Origin: Dimorphilus gyrociliatus
Taxonomy: Eukaryota; Annelida; Polychaeta; Dinophilidae
Direction of reading: 5' to 3'
DNA: 64,000 nt
Assembly: GCA_904063045.1 (NCBI GenBank)
Contig: CAJFCJ010000009.1
Location: 724,942 to 788,941 of the forward strand
This document shows positions 10,019-20,816 of this stretch, piece after piece; within the stretch, counting starts at the first letter, position 1; every line of letters starts with the position of its first letter. A program made the translations under genes and the position numbers. Under the pieces are notes generated by a model. It worked only from the letters and a program-made list of their open reading frames with translations, made no database searches and was not told where the DNA came from.

Positions 10019-13000
10019 TTATTTACAAGTATATTCCGTAATCTTCTTACTACATCTGTTACATTTTACGTCGCAGCACCAAACAAACTTACAATCGCAG
10101 TCTTCCGTTACGTGTTTCTCGTATTTGTTAAATCCTCTCCCGCAACATAATAGCGAACAACCGTCCAGACCGGGTGAATTTTTATTGCATACTCTTCCAG
10201 TTGTTCCCACGCTTCCCCAACCCTTATCAGGTTCGCAGAAAGTTGGAGAATCGATTAAGTATATAAGATCCCTTTTAGAAGGTTCCTTTAAGCTTTTATC
10301 GACACGTTCAAATTTATTTAATCGTCTGTCAAATTTTACAAGAGTTGCTCCATCGAAACGTTCCTTAAGAACTTTGCCAATCTGACGGAAGGGTGCCATA
10401 TCTCTCCAGCATATCTTAGCCGAACAAGAACCGGAAACTCCATGACATTTACAACGATGTCTCATTGTCTTCTTGATTGCCTATTAAACACAGAAATACA
10501 TTTCAAAAAAGTTATTTAAATTCTTTTTTTATACAGTATATAAACTTTTTTAATAAATAAAGATGGCAGCACAAAATGTTTTGAAATCTTAGTCCTTGAC
10601 CGTTACAGATTTTCACCGCATACACTTGTCAAAGGCTCAAATATATACTGTGTTTAAGAATGGCGGAAAGCATAGAAGTCTATTACGATGTCGTTTCACC
10701 CTACTCTTGGCTTGCTTTTGAAATGGCTTGTCGTCTGAGGGAGGCTTGGCGAATTTCCGTCAAATTAAAGCCATTCTTCCTCGGCGGTGTGATGAAAGCG
10801 TCCGGCAACAAGCCGCCTGCTTTGGTCTCCCCAACTAAGGGAATGCATTTGCCAACCGACATCGCCAGATTAGCCAAGTTCTATGGTATTCCAATAAATC
10901 ATAACCCGGAAAATTTCGTTAGAGTTGCATTCAGTAAAGGAACTCTTGGAGCGATGAGATTCATCACTGCTGTAGATTTATGTTGTCCCGAAAAAACTGA
11001 AGAGCTATCCCGCCAACTATGGATCGCCTTTCACTCCCAGGGAAAGGACATTACAGAAGATTCTGTAATTAGTGAGGCGGCTCGTAAAGCCGGATTGACC
11101 GACAAGTGTATTGAAGAGTCACTTGCCGACTCTAGGTCCGCTACCACTAAAAACCGATTAGTTAGCTACACGCAAGAAGCAATTGAAGGCGGTAAGAAAA
11201 AATATTTAATCCCTTAATTTTCTCTTCGCAATCAATTTTTACATAACTTGAACGAAAAACTACAGGTGCGTTCGGAGCTCCCTGGATAGCTGTAACCGAC
11301 CGTAGCGGAAAGAAACATATGGTTTTCGGTTCGGACAGATGGGAAATAATCGCCGATCTTTTGGGAAAAGACTACCCGGGGCCGTTAAGACACTTGTCGA
11401 AACTATAATTTCTGCCATCATTTCCTAATAATTTCCAATGATTTTACAAATTTCTATTCATTTTAAAAGACATAAAAAAAAAAGAAACCTACTTTTCGAC
11501 CCGCCTTGTTGTTCCAGATATTCATAGAACCGTCTTCGTTCATAGATGATTCTTTACTATCGAGAAACTCTCTTGTAAACTTTTCGCTGAAACGAACGTC
11601 CACGGAACAACCTCCCCAAACAAATTTACCCTGGAAAAAGGAAGAAAGATTATAATGACTATATTATCTTTATCTTTCATCTTACATTCGTATTCCTTCT
11701 TCGCACTCTATGATCGCAGCCACAAATATTCATTTGTCCTTTTGAGCACGCCCTAGCTGCCGCATACATTACTCCGGCCGATGATATAGCATAAATATAA
11801 GCCTTCTCCCGTCCCTCTAAAAATATATAAATAAAAAAAAAAGACGTTAAAGGTGGCATAAGAAAAGATTTTAATTGATTCTGCCTTATACAGTATTTTT
11901 TACGCCTACTTAAACTTTTCAATTTTCGGCTAGAATTGTCGTTCAGAATGGGTTTTAAATCTTTCCAATCGGATTTAATAGAATATCTTTTTTTTGGTTA
12001 ACATTCAAACTTCATTAAAAAGTTCAATTATATAGGCGATTAAGAATTGAAAGGATGAAAGCGTCGTTGAGACTTAGAGCGTACGTTACACATATTTAAA
12101 GAAGAGATAAGATTTTTTTAAAAGAGAAGGAAATAGATTAAAAGATAAAATGATGAGAGTAAATTAATTAAATGTGATTAAAGTCGGGTTTTGTTAAGAG
12201 TAAAACTATCAATTAAAGGAAATTTAAATGTCAATAGCTTACTTGTCTTCGTTATGTTACCAAACACGTCAGTTGTATTATAGGTTGTACAATTCCATCT
12301 TCTATCAGAGAATTGATGCTGACACTCTTCAATACCGACTGAAGCTCCTTCGCTAATAACATCCAGAACGTTTCTAGACCTGTGGCATACTTTTCTCTGT
12401 TTTGGATGTAGAATATCCAAGTTTGTGCACGTTGTTGGGTTGGAAGAGAATGTTGTCGAACTTCCAGCAATACCCAAGTACCTGTTTTGTTTTTGTAAAA
12501 AATTTAAAGGAAAAGTTTTCAGAGGGACCAATTAATCTAAAACCGGAAATTTGTAGTTTGGGTATATTTTTTTAAGCGTAGATCCATAGTAAAAACAATA
12601 ATAAACGGTTTAATTAAAAGATCTAAACCTAGCTATCTGGATGGGAAAATACGCACGTTTTATCCATAACTAACCAAAGATAAATATCTAGTTATAAGGT
12701 AAAGTACAATATCAGTTTGTATTTAAAGCTTCATCTGGATCTTAATTAGGTCTCTAGGGAGGCAAGTGGAATGTTTTGCTTGTATCAAATACTCGAATCG
12801 TTCTAAGACTAATCAAGGGAAGGCGTGTGTTTTCGTGTTTATCCAGAACTTTTCGTTAGATTCCCCGTCGAGTTTGGGAATTGCGTCATAGAGTCAATTC
12901 AGTTTTTTAGTTTCGCGCCTGAAATCGGGCGTAAAGTGGCTATTGAAATCGCCAACTTTGTTAAAAGTCCCCTCTGGACAAGATCATTTACGATTTAATA

Positions 13001-13571
13001 TTTGATTACATGCTCATATTTATCTTCTTTACTTTACTGCTCCTTTCTCCTTGTCAATTTAACTGTATAAGATATCTTGAATTGTCATATACACCAAAGT
13101 ACAAGTACTTAAAAACTTTAGAATCTGTTCATATATCCCACTTGAAAGATTGACATAAAAGAAGAGAGGAAAACTTTCATTTTCCTTTTCTTTTGCTATA
13201 GCTTATATAACTCACTTGTCCCGAGGATGTTTAGATAATCGTAAAACGTTCCGCCAAACGGTGAAAAAATAGGTATAATTAAGCAATTAAGTATTTCTTT
13301 CTAATGTAAAACATACTTTAAAAAAGACATAAAATACGAATAGATTAACTTTTTATCAGCTAGATTAACGTATTGAGTAAGATAACTTGTGGTAGTTTGG
13401 CCTGGTTTACATAAACACCTACAAGTTGTAGACTTTATGGTAATTTACGATTAGATTTCGTACAATTTATATTATTTATTACTTTAAATTAACTTACCAC
13501 CAATAATTTCCTTCAATAGTAGTTAAGAAAGTAAAAAGTATCAATGTCGTTCTCATATTTAATGACATCAT
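10019..13571 (-). CDS. Wnt4: Wnt secreted signalling ligand, Wnt4-like
   Basis: Five exons (13571-13498, 12481-12243, 11816-11686, 11630-11493, 10480-10019) total 1044 bases, 347 residues. The first exon encodes a signal peptide ([21 protein letters not shown]) leading into NYWWYLGIAG. Wnt landmarks: [65 protein letters not shown], the lipid-acceptor loop [45 protein letters not shown], and the cysteine-rich end [24 protein letters not shown]. Cysteine spacing looks complete. ISSAGV, FGNITK and KERFDGAT are closest to Wnt4 from memory; WntA or Wnt1 membership is possible and needs a tree. GSTK1 lies inside its last intron on the other strand. Confidence 0.93.
10660..11408 (+). CDS. GSTK1: Glutathione S-transferase kappa (peroxisomal), nested in Wnt intron 4
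   Basis: DsbA-fold glutathione transferase of the kappa class. Two exons, 10660-11191 and 11266-11408, total 675 bases (224 residues; human is 226). Seen: [16 protein letters not shown] with the kappa catalytic Ser in [36 protein letters not shown], then [25 protein letters not shown], the glutathione-site region. The protein ends HLSKL-stop, a canonical PTS1 signal, so peroxisomal location is predicted. The whole gene, start to stop, sits on the plus strand inside the 1012-base last intron of the minus-strand Wnt gene, 179 bases from one splice site and 84 from the other. Confidence 0.95.
12541..13490. other. Wnt intron 1: non-coding
   Basis: The first Wnt intron (13497-12482) is about 1 kb, long for this window. 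I see no ORF, repeat or RNA gene in it. First introns of developmental genes often hold enhancers, but nothing here proves that. Confidence 0.5.
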
Positions 13572-14076
13572 CTTCTCTATTTTACATCTTCTTGTTAACC
13601 TTACTCGATTCAATTCTTTTCGACGACTGAGGAATCTCTGTCAGAATCAACAACGAAACTGTCTACTCTCCTCGTCCGTCCACTAGGGGGCGCTGTCTGC
13701 CAATAAGTTAAATAAACATCAAAAAATCTTATAGAATTGAAACGAAGCGGAAGAAGATCTTGATGAAGTTCTCTTTTGAAAATTTTTGTTGACCTTTAGT
13801 CGGCGGCGTTCGATTTCGAATTAACAGAAACTCGCCCAACTTGGAATGCCAAAGCAGATTAATTAACTGAAGCGTAAATAAAATTTCATTCTTCGTCTTT
13901 TATTCTTTAGGTCCGCCTTCAGCAACTTTCGCTTCACTATACGGGTTAATTATCGTTAAAAGTTTCCCCGCGTATGGATTATGCTAATTAGACGGGGTTT
14001 TCATACCGCCATCTACCGGCGTCGATTCGCTTGGTCGATCATTCAATATTGATAGAATATATTTTTTTAGGTCGCA
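13572..14076. promoter_or_regulatory. Divergent promoter region Wnt / 2OG oxygenase with CTCF-like site
   Basis: 505 bases between two opposed start codons. At 13680-13695 the plus strand reads CCACTAGGGGGCGCTG, nearly the textbook CTCF core. A second related site on the minus strand (GGTAGATGGCGGTAT) lies at 14003-14017. No coding potential. Confidence 0.55.
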
Positions 14077-15549
14077 ATGAAATTGCTACTATCATTTTCT
14101 GTATTATTTGCAGTGGGAATTTTTGGAGAGCACCATCCCTCTGAATATGTATATTCGGAAGAGCAGTTGTATGATACTATTATGTGGCCAGAAGGTAGAG
14201 GTACAATTCGTCCGGCATTTGTACTCTTCACCGACCCTGAACACGAACCGGAAGTGCAGAAATATTCTATAAACTCCTACGCACTACCTCCAATTAACTA
14301 TGTAGCGTTTTTCGTCCACGATAATGTTACATCCAAACAATATTTGTGGTACGAAACTTCAAGTTTACCAGATATATTTAAAATTGAAGTATTCCCATCC
14401 GTCGTTTATTTGCCGATGAATAAACAATGGAACGAAGCAGTAATATGGACACCAAAGAATTCAAAATCGTTTCTGGAATGGTCTTGGGAACTTCTAGGGG
14501 CGGAGAGGACAATCATTAACACTTTAAGAAATCCGGTAGAAGTTCAATTTGAATCCCGATTGGAGAGAGATACTCCGAAAGTTCCCACATCTTTCAAACT
14601 GGGAGCGGGTGAACAAATTACAAAGTTCTGTTATTTATCCGACAGAGCTCTTGTATACGAACAGGAAAAGTTCTTAGAAGGTTATGCAATTGGGCACGCG
14701 GATGTATTAGAAATTAAGGCACCATCTTATATTTGGAAAGAGAAAAATATTTGGCTTACAGCCCTCGATAAATCAGAGGAGGAACAAATGAAAATTGGTG
14801 AACAGATATCGTGGAATCACGCTTATAGAACATTATTACAAGTCAAACAACCCAGGCTCGTACATAATTTTACAGCTTCCGGCTACCTAAAACGTAAAAT
14901 TCCATCGGCAATTTATAAACGTCTAAAAAGATTTTACGACAAGCATTCCTCTCAGCGACGAGTAGAACAAAATATAGGTGACAGTCATATTAATCAGAAT
15001 CAATTTAACACTACATTAGTCCAATTGGACGAAGATGAAAGAATAATAGTTGGAAGTCATTTAAAACCAATTCTCGAACGTTGGTGCTCATGTAAATTAG
15101 AGCAAACTGCATTTTACGGTATAAGGGAATATCATAAGGGAGCAGTTTTACGAAACCATGTCGATAGAGTTAGCACACACGTTATTTCGACTATCCTACA
15201 AATTCATCAAGAGTTAGAGAAGGACGATTGGTATTTAGAGGTTGTCGAATTCGATGGTACTCGAAAAGAAGTTCGTTTAGAAGCTGGAGAAATGCTATTA
15301 TACGAATCTGCAAAATTGATTCACGGAAGACCAAAGTTATTTAACGGTAGAATATTTGCAAATGCTTTCCTCCATTTTAGACCAGTTTCCGATTGGAATT
15401 ATAAAGCCGACGAGCAGGTTTCGGGTTTGCACGTAAATGGAACATTTGTTCCTCTATACCCAATTGACGATTCTACCTTACAACCAGCACCGATGAACGG
15501 TGGTATACTCACACCAATTCGACTATCGCAATTAAAGGATGAACTTTAG
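14077..15549 (+). CDS. ER-lumenal 2-oxoglutarate/Fe(II) dioxygenase (prolyl 4-hydroxylase-like), KDEL-tagged
   Basis: Single-exon gene, 490 residues. A signal peptide (residues 1-17, MKLLLSFSVLFAVGIFG) and a C-terminal KDEL (487-490) place it in the ER lumen. Residues about 40-150 look like a thioredoxin fold without CxxC (NYVAFFVHD, IFKIEVFPSVVYLP). The C-terminal half is a double-stranded beta-helix oxygenase: ILERWCSCKLEQTAFYGIREYHKGAVL, iron ligands H361-x-D363 (NHVDR) and H416 (IHGRP), with R425 nine residues later as the probable 2-oxoglutarate anchor. The overall pattern matches an uncharacterised family known from marine invertebrates and protists. The substrate is unknown; prolyl hydroxylation is only suggested by the fold. 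AATAAA at 15614-15619 is a good poly(A) signal. Confidence 0.85.
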   Translation: MKLLLSFSVLFAVGIFGEHHPSEYVYSEEQLYDTIMWPEGRGTIRPAFVLFTDPEHEPEVQKYSINSYALPPINYVAFFVHDNVTSKQYLWYETSSLPDIFKIEVFPSVVYLPMNKQWNEAVIWTPKNSKSFLEWSWELLGAERTIINTLRNPVEVQFESRLERDTPKVPTSFKLGAGEQITKFCYLSDRALVYEQEKFLEGYAIGHADVLEIKAPSYIWKEKNIWLTALDKSEEEQMKIGEQISWNHAYRTLLQVKQPRLVHNFTASGYLKRKIPSAIYKRLKRFYDKHSSQRRVEQNIGDSHINQNQFNTTLVQLDEDERIIVGSHLKPILERWCSCKLEQTAFYGIREYHKGAVLRNHVDRVSTHVISTILQIHQELEKDDWYLEVVEFDGTRKEVRLEAGEMLLYESAKLIHGRPKLFNGRIFANAFLHFRPVSDWNYKADEQVSGLHVNGTFVPLYPIDDSTLQPAPMNGGILTPIRLSQLKDEL

Positions 15550-15969
15550 CTTGAAATCAAATAGTTTTTTAATAATTCTTTTATTTTTTCCTAATTGATG
15601 TAAAAGAAAAATGAATAAAAAGATTAAATTGGTCAAAAAAAAAGCACAAAAAATATTCATAATAAACCCTTTTCCACCATGTTTTTTCAATTCGTTTACA
15701 ACGTTTAAGTCACCAAAGTAAGTTCTTTGAAAGAATACGAAAAATAAAGTCTCTTTTTTTTTGCATTGTTTTATTATTTGTTTTGATTATTTGCTTAAAG
15801 TTGGGATATTCTTGAATAATGTCTTTTTTTTATGTTGTTGATAAAGAAAGAGAAGGAAGAGAAGATAGAGGGGAGAGGAGCGAGAAAGAGAGAGGAAAAA
15901 AGAAATAAGAAACAATAAAAATAACAAGAAAGCCTTAATTAGCACATAGTGTCTTATTTCCTAATTGCG
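15550..15969. other. Convergent 3' UTR spacer with a GA-rich tract
   Basis: Shared 3' region of the oxygenase (plus) and galactosyltransferase (minus) genes. AATAAA lies at 15614-15619. Positions about 15845-15935 are almost pure purine on the plus strand (GAGAGAAGG-type), hence a CT-rich 3' UTR on the minus-strand transcript. Confidence 0.6.
15614..15619 (+). terminator. Poly(A) signal AATAAA of the KDEL oxygenase
   Basis: Canonical hexamer 65 bases after the stop codon. Confidence 0.6.
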
Positions 15970-16950
15970 CTAAAGCCCTGCAGCTGAATTATTCCATCTG
16001 GCACGGTCTCGATGGATAATCTTCCAAACAGCTTTCATCTCATTAACATTTTGAACGTGACCAAAAATTAACTTATTCCTTGAACTAACTTCTGTAAATT
16101 TTTCGTAAAAAGTAGTTGGAGAAAGAACGTAGCCTGGATTTAATTGAACGTAACTTACTCCCGACCTCTTGGCTAGTAAGCCCGTTACGTAAAAATCATC
16201 GACCCAGAAAAATCCTACGTCTTTAGCAGCTGTTGCTAACTTTCCAACAACTCCGGATGTCAGTATATAAGCGGAACCTGAACAATAAGTAGGGAAGATA
16301 TCCTTTTCGAACTCCTCTTTTGATATGTACCATTTACTTCTCTTCTCTCTAACAACCTTCATTCTATTCCAGACTAAGCATAAGAAGCTATTTTTAATAT
16401 TTGAGTACAATTTTAATTGGTCGATAAGCGTAAAAAGATTAACGAAAATATCATCATCAGTCTTTAGTATATATTTTACATTGGAGCAATGATTCGACAT
16501 CCAAGTTACAGCGGAAACTGCCTTTAGCGTCAAATTCTTATAAGTATCTAAAAAATCTGCTACAAGAACATCTCCGTACATTTCGGATTCCATTAATATA
16601 CTGTCCATGGTTCTATTGTCATCTACTCTTCCTAGAACAAAGATAACCCGAAACCCAGGGAAATTTCTCGGGTTGCCCCATGTATCTCTAATTGTATTTC
16701 TTCTCAGAAGATGATTTGGTGCGGAATGAACGTAAGCAATCAATAGTGAAGAAGAGCAAAACGTTTGTAAAGGTTCAACAACATAACCGACCTTAGAGGG
16801 TGGAGACTGTCCAGTCGCTGCATTTCGGAAGAATCGCATAAATATATACACAAATACAATCGTTACAAAAAAAATAACAGATATTAAAGAAAAATTTGTT
16901 AACAACAGTCGCCGTCGTCGGAATATTTTTTTTTGGCATTTACGACGCAT
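15970..16950 (-). CDS. Beta-1,3-galactosyltransferase family (GT31), type II Golgi membrane enzyme
   Basis: Single exon, 326 residues. A short basic cytoplasmic start (MRRKCQKKIFRRRR) precedes one signal-anchor helix (about residues 18-40, SVIFFVTIVFVYIFMRFF), the type II Golgi layout. GT31 motifs follow in order: LLIAYVHSAPNHLLRRNTIRDTWG, VIFVLGR, DVLVADFLDTYKNLTLKAV, the metal-binding KTDDDIFVN near residue 165, YPTYCSG-type FPTYCSGSAYILT, and a WVDDFYVTGLLAK loop in place of the usual EDVYVG. It probably adds Gal or GlcNAc in beta-1,3 linkage to glycoprotein or glycolipid acceptors; the exact donor cannot be read from sequence. Convergent with the KDEL oxygenase. Confidence 0.9.
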   Translation of the reverse strand: MRRKCQKKIFRRRRLLLTNFSLISVIFFVTIVFVYIFMRFFRNAATGQSPPSKVGYVVEPLQTFCSSSLLIAYVHSAPNHLLRRNTIRDTWGNPRNFPGFRVIFVLGRVDDNRTMDSILMESEMYGDVLVADFLDTYKNLTLKAVSAVTWMSNHCSNVKYILKTDDDIFVNLFTLIDQLKLYSNIKNSFLCLVWNRMKVVREKRSKWYISKEEFEKDIFPTYCSGSAYILTSGVVGKLATAAKDVGFFWVDDFYVTGLLAKRSGVSYVQLNPGYVLSPTTFYEKFTEVSSRNKLIFGHVQNVNEMKAVWKIIHRDRARWNNSAAGL

Positions 16951-18427
16951 TGCAGATCGTTTTTGCGGTTGATATCACAACCTTGACCTTTACAAAGCGA
17001 CACTAGGCGTCTGCTTTAAAACTACTTTAGCCTTAACAAGGAATTGTACGAAGATTTCTTTTTTATTTTAAAGAACACTCTAGCGGCATTTCAGAAAATC
17101 AGATAAGAAAAGCATGTGCACGCACGCATTGCTTGTTTCTTTCTTGTTCTATACATATGGAATTTAGGCCTAGCAATGAAATTAAATCTGAAAGAAAAAT
17201 CCAATTTCTCCATCCTCACCTATCCGACTGTTTTCATAAAGGTCTCGTTAGGTTAAGAAAATATTTTTAGTTTTGCTTTCATTTCGCGCTTTACTTCCCT
17301 TGACTGTTTTGTATCATTTTCAACAGTAAGAAAAGGGCGGAAATTCATTTTTTTTCTCTTTAAGCCTTGATATTATATTTATTACTTTGTCTGTACTCTT
17401 GTCATATAAATATATTTATACATATATGACCAATTTTTACAAGTCTTACCTTTGTCATTCTACAAGGCACAAAACATAGAAATAGTTTTTAAACAGGTTG
17501 AAAATCTCTCTATCTTTCTATCAATCTATCTGCCTCTTCTGCTAAAAATATTTTCTTTGTTTTACTCAGTTTGATAGCGAATTTTATTCCTATTATTTTG
17601 TCTTTGTACTTTGGTACGTGTCTTTAAATGAACTCAAGTTCTAGTGCACTTTAAGCATCTATGTACCAATTATTACTCCAGACTTTGTTACAATTAATTT
17701 GAAGATTATATTATAGCTGCTGCTTTAGTTTTTTTTGTTTTAAGTGAAAGAACATTTATATAACAGGCAGACTTGATGAGTATATATTTTATGTTATCTC
17801 TATCGTGTTTGATAATGAATAAAACTCTAATAGATTTGATAATATTAAGTAACAAATCACATAAAAAACAATCACCTTGAGATTGGTTAGAGGTTTTAAT
17901 CGTTTTGATTAGCTCTTTCGTTATATATTTATGATTATAATTCTTTTGTTATTTTTTTTTGTATATGAAGAAAAAGAAATGTTACAACAGAAACAAATAA
18001 TAACAGAAAAAATATTATCAAGATTGTAAATCAACAGAGTTCTTTAATAAAATAGAAAAGTGATCATTTGGGTGAGATAACAACGTAAATTCCCTTATGA
18101 TAAAAGTTTTGATAACTATGTATTTTCATCTAGATTCATTTTACATATATATCTTTGTATGTAATTATTTTCGGTTTTTTCTACTTTGCTTTATATTGAA
18201 TATAGACTTTATAATGAATATTTTCGAAACAATAAAATAATTAAAAAAAGGATTATCACAGCCTAAAAGCGTAATTCTTTTAATGCAGTAAAAGTAAACA
18301 ACCTCTTTTTTTAGTTTTTTTTTTTCATTCAATCATAACCGACCAGATAAGAAAATTTGTTTTTTTTTTTAATGATCTGATGATCTTACTCTCTATAATT
18401 ATTATTATATACTGTTTCTTTTTTAGT
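16951..18427. other. Intergenic, non-coding AT-rich spacer
   Basis: About 1.5 kb holding the galactosyltransferase promoter and the AGPAT 3' UTR. Low-complexity pieces include imperfect TCTA repeats near 17504-17532 and T runs. TCTAGCGGCATT at 17079-17090 resembles the GGC-core motif seen at other promoters. No gene seen. Confidence 0.55.
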
Positions 18428-19824
18428 TTAATCTATCTTCTTTGAATTGTTGTTGACAGTTTCCCTTGTTCCGTATTTAGATCCTTGTTTTATTTCGGTA
18501 ACCATAATCATCAACCTAACACCGATTGTAGCTAGAGAGGAGAAGGAATTGGACGGGAGAAAAAAAAAGAAATTGTTCAATTGGTTTTATAGTTTTGTTG
18601 TTAAATGGTATGACTTACCGAGAGAGATTATGAGTAGAAAAATTATTTTGATAAGTAAAGAACCATTGATAAAAATAGCTCCAATGTAATAAAAAAGTGG
18701 TGTTAAGAGGAGAACAGCCCAACATAAATAAGTTATCAAGTCGTGTGGTCTTTTTGGAATTTCTCGTTTTGTACCAATTTTATATTCACCTTCCTTAACA
18801 AAACTATCATAAATTTCGTCCTAGACAAGGAAATATATTAAATGAATGAGTTGTTTAGCTATTAATTTTGTTTTTAAAAACCTTTTCCTGGAAGAGCTTA
18901 TGAACCCAATCAGAGCAATTTTCATCATTATCAGTAGGTATTTGTGACAATGGTATTCTCCTAACGTATAATTCTGCTTTAACTGGTCTACCGCAAATTA
19001 CGTTCATTAATGTAGGTTGAGCTCCATCGCTTCGAAATCCAATGGTTAAGTCAAGAATACTGGAAAATTTTTCTTTAACTCCGTGCATACTTAATACAAA
19101 TCCTTTTGTTCTTGGAAGTAAATGATGTTTCAATTCTTTCAAACCTTTTTTTCTAGCAATTTCATTGCTTTTTATCAACTTTTCTTCTGTAAATCTCGTT
19201 CCTTCGCAAAAAAGTAGTAAAGTAACCCAATAATTATCAGGATATTCTCTTAAAAAGGACAGGTCTCTCTTAATAATCTCTTTGTCCTTGTCCCATTCTC
19301 TCTTCAAGAAAATACTTTCGGTAAAAGTCCATGCCCAGCCAATTAGAGGAACGAGCTTAAGAGAAGACTTTCCATAAATTTTTGTTCCACCAAGCATTTG
19401 GAGCCTTTCGCTAAGTACCCATGCCATTAACCAATCGATGTCGTACTTGTGATTCATCATGGTAATATTGTGTTCTTGACCAATATATTGTAAATCATCC
19501 ACATTTTCTAAATGTACAGTGGCATTAGATCCAGACCACCATTGAGCCAAGAATGTAAATTGCGACCAGTGTAAGTAAGCTAGCCTAACAACTATTTTCC
19601 TATAAAGGCATTTATTCCATGGCCAAATTGTTAGATAACAGAGCAGCATTAGACCACATACTATTAATCCGGAAACAACAAATATATATCCCATCAAAAC
19701 ATGAACGATAAATAGGGTCTTAAATTGCTTCCACAGAGAGTTGAAAACTGGAATAAATATAAACTTTTATTAATTTATTAAAAATTAAAAAAAATTTTCT
19801 TTATTCCTTCTTACCATTACTCAT
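18428..19824 (-). CDS. AGPAT3: 1-acylglycerol-3-phosphate acyltransferase gamma/delta (AGPAT3/4-like)
   Basis: ER enzyme that acylates lysophosphatidic acid to phosphatidic acid. Exons 19824-19815, 19747-18882, 18820-18619 and 18531-18428 total 1182 bases, 393 residues (human AGPAT3 is about 376). Seen: an N-terminal membrane helix (GYIFVVSGLIVCGLMLL), acyltransferase motif NHKYDID (NHx4D) near residue 100, VPLIGWAWTFTESIFLKREW, EGTRF near residue 186, HHLLPRTKGF, VRRIPLSQIP, WVHKLFQEKDEIYD, and two C-terminal hydrophobic segments (YLCWAVLLLTPLFYYIG and LLIKIIFLLIIS). AGPAT3, 4 and 5 cannot be fully separated; the layout fits the 3/4 group. The first coding exon is only 10 bases (MSN + 1). 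Confidence 0.93.
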
Positions 19825-20816
19825 TTTTAGTTAATTTTGATAGATCACAGGTGATGTTAGGCTTTGAATACGAGGACAAGCGAAAGGTCTATATAATGTG
19901 GATAATTTCAATATTGTACTTTTTATCTGAAAGACGATAACGTTTTAATATGATTTTTTAAAATATTTATTTAGTATTAATCACTTTCAGCTACTCTATA
20001 AATAATCTTTGAGGTTATATAAAAATTTAATAATCCACAAAACGTGGATATATCTTACCTAAAATTAATATTGTGCAAAATATAATATTAATAAATAGAT
20101 TAACTATTGCTTTCTTAAAGAATATTTATTTTTACGTATTGTTAAACATTCTAACGAAAGATTAATCTTACTTTGATACAGGAATTTGCTGTATATGTTT
20201 AATTAGTGTTCGGAATCATATCTGGTAGCACTAAACTTAGAATGACCGTTATTGGAAACTTTAGTAATGAGAAACAATGGCGCAATATATTTTATGACCG
20301 CAAACTGTTTCTTAAAAAGTAATAAAGTAAACAAAGCATTTAATAACAGCTTTAATAGCAATAAACCGACTGAATATATCAAAGAGAACTCAGAGTTATA
20401 GTTGTATTAAAAAATTGAAGCTTTTAAACAAGGTTTCTATTAAAAAATCTTTTCAACAGTTAAAATTATTTTTTTTTAGTTTTTTTCTATTAAATATTAT
20501 ATACGCAATTGATAGTATATTTATTTATAGATATATCTCCCTCATTAAGTATTTTATAGAAGAGATGGTAAAATCTGTAAATCCCTTAAATGACCAGTAT
20601 TTAGTGTTTATAAGTAGGATACGTATTCCTCGCTCAATGATAATACCCCAAAACAAAATTGGAACTTTAGCCTTGTACCAGTTATCAAGCTAAATTTCAG
20701 TGATATTACGTGAGACTCACGTGTAAGTTTTATTTATATTTTTGTTTTTCAACAGAAACTACATAAATTCTAAATTATTCAGTTGTTGAAAATTTTATTG
20801 TAGGTTTACAATTACA
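19825..20816. other. Divergent promoter region between AGPAT and tyrosyl-tRNA synthetase
   Basis: About 1 kb, AT-rich. A probable 5'-UTR intron acceptor (TTTTATTGTAG) ends near 20802, just before the tRNA-synthetase start. The open frame at 20415-20693 is hydrophobic, low complexity and matches nothing I know, so I do not call it a gene. Confidence 0.5.

Noticed and set aside
20415-20693. 92-codon hydrophobic open frame upstream of YARS1
   Set aside because: Low-complexity AT-driven composition, no known motif, and it sits where promoter and 5' UTR are expected.
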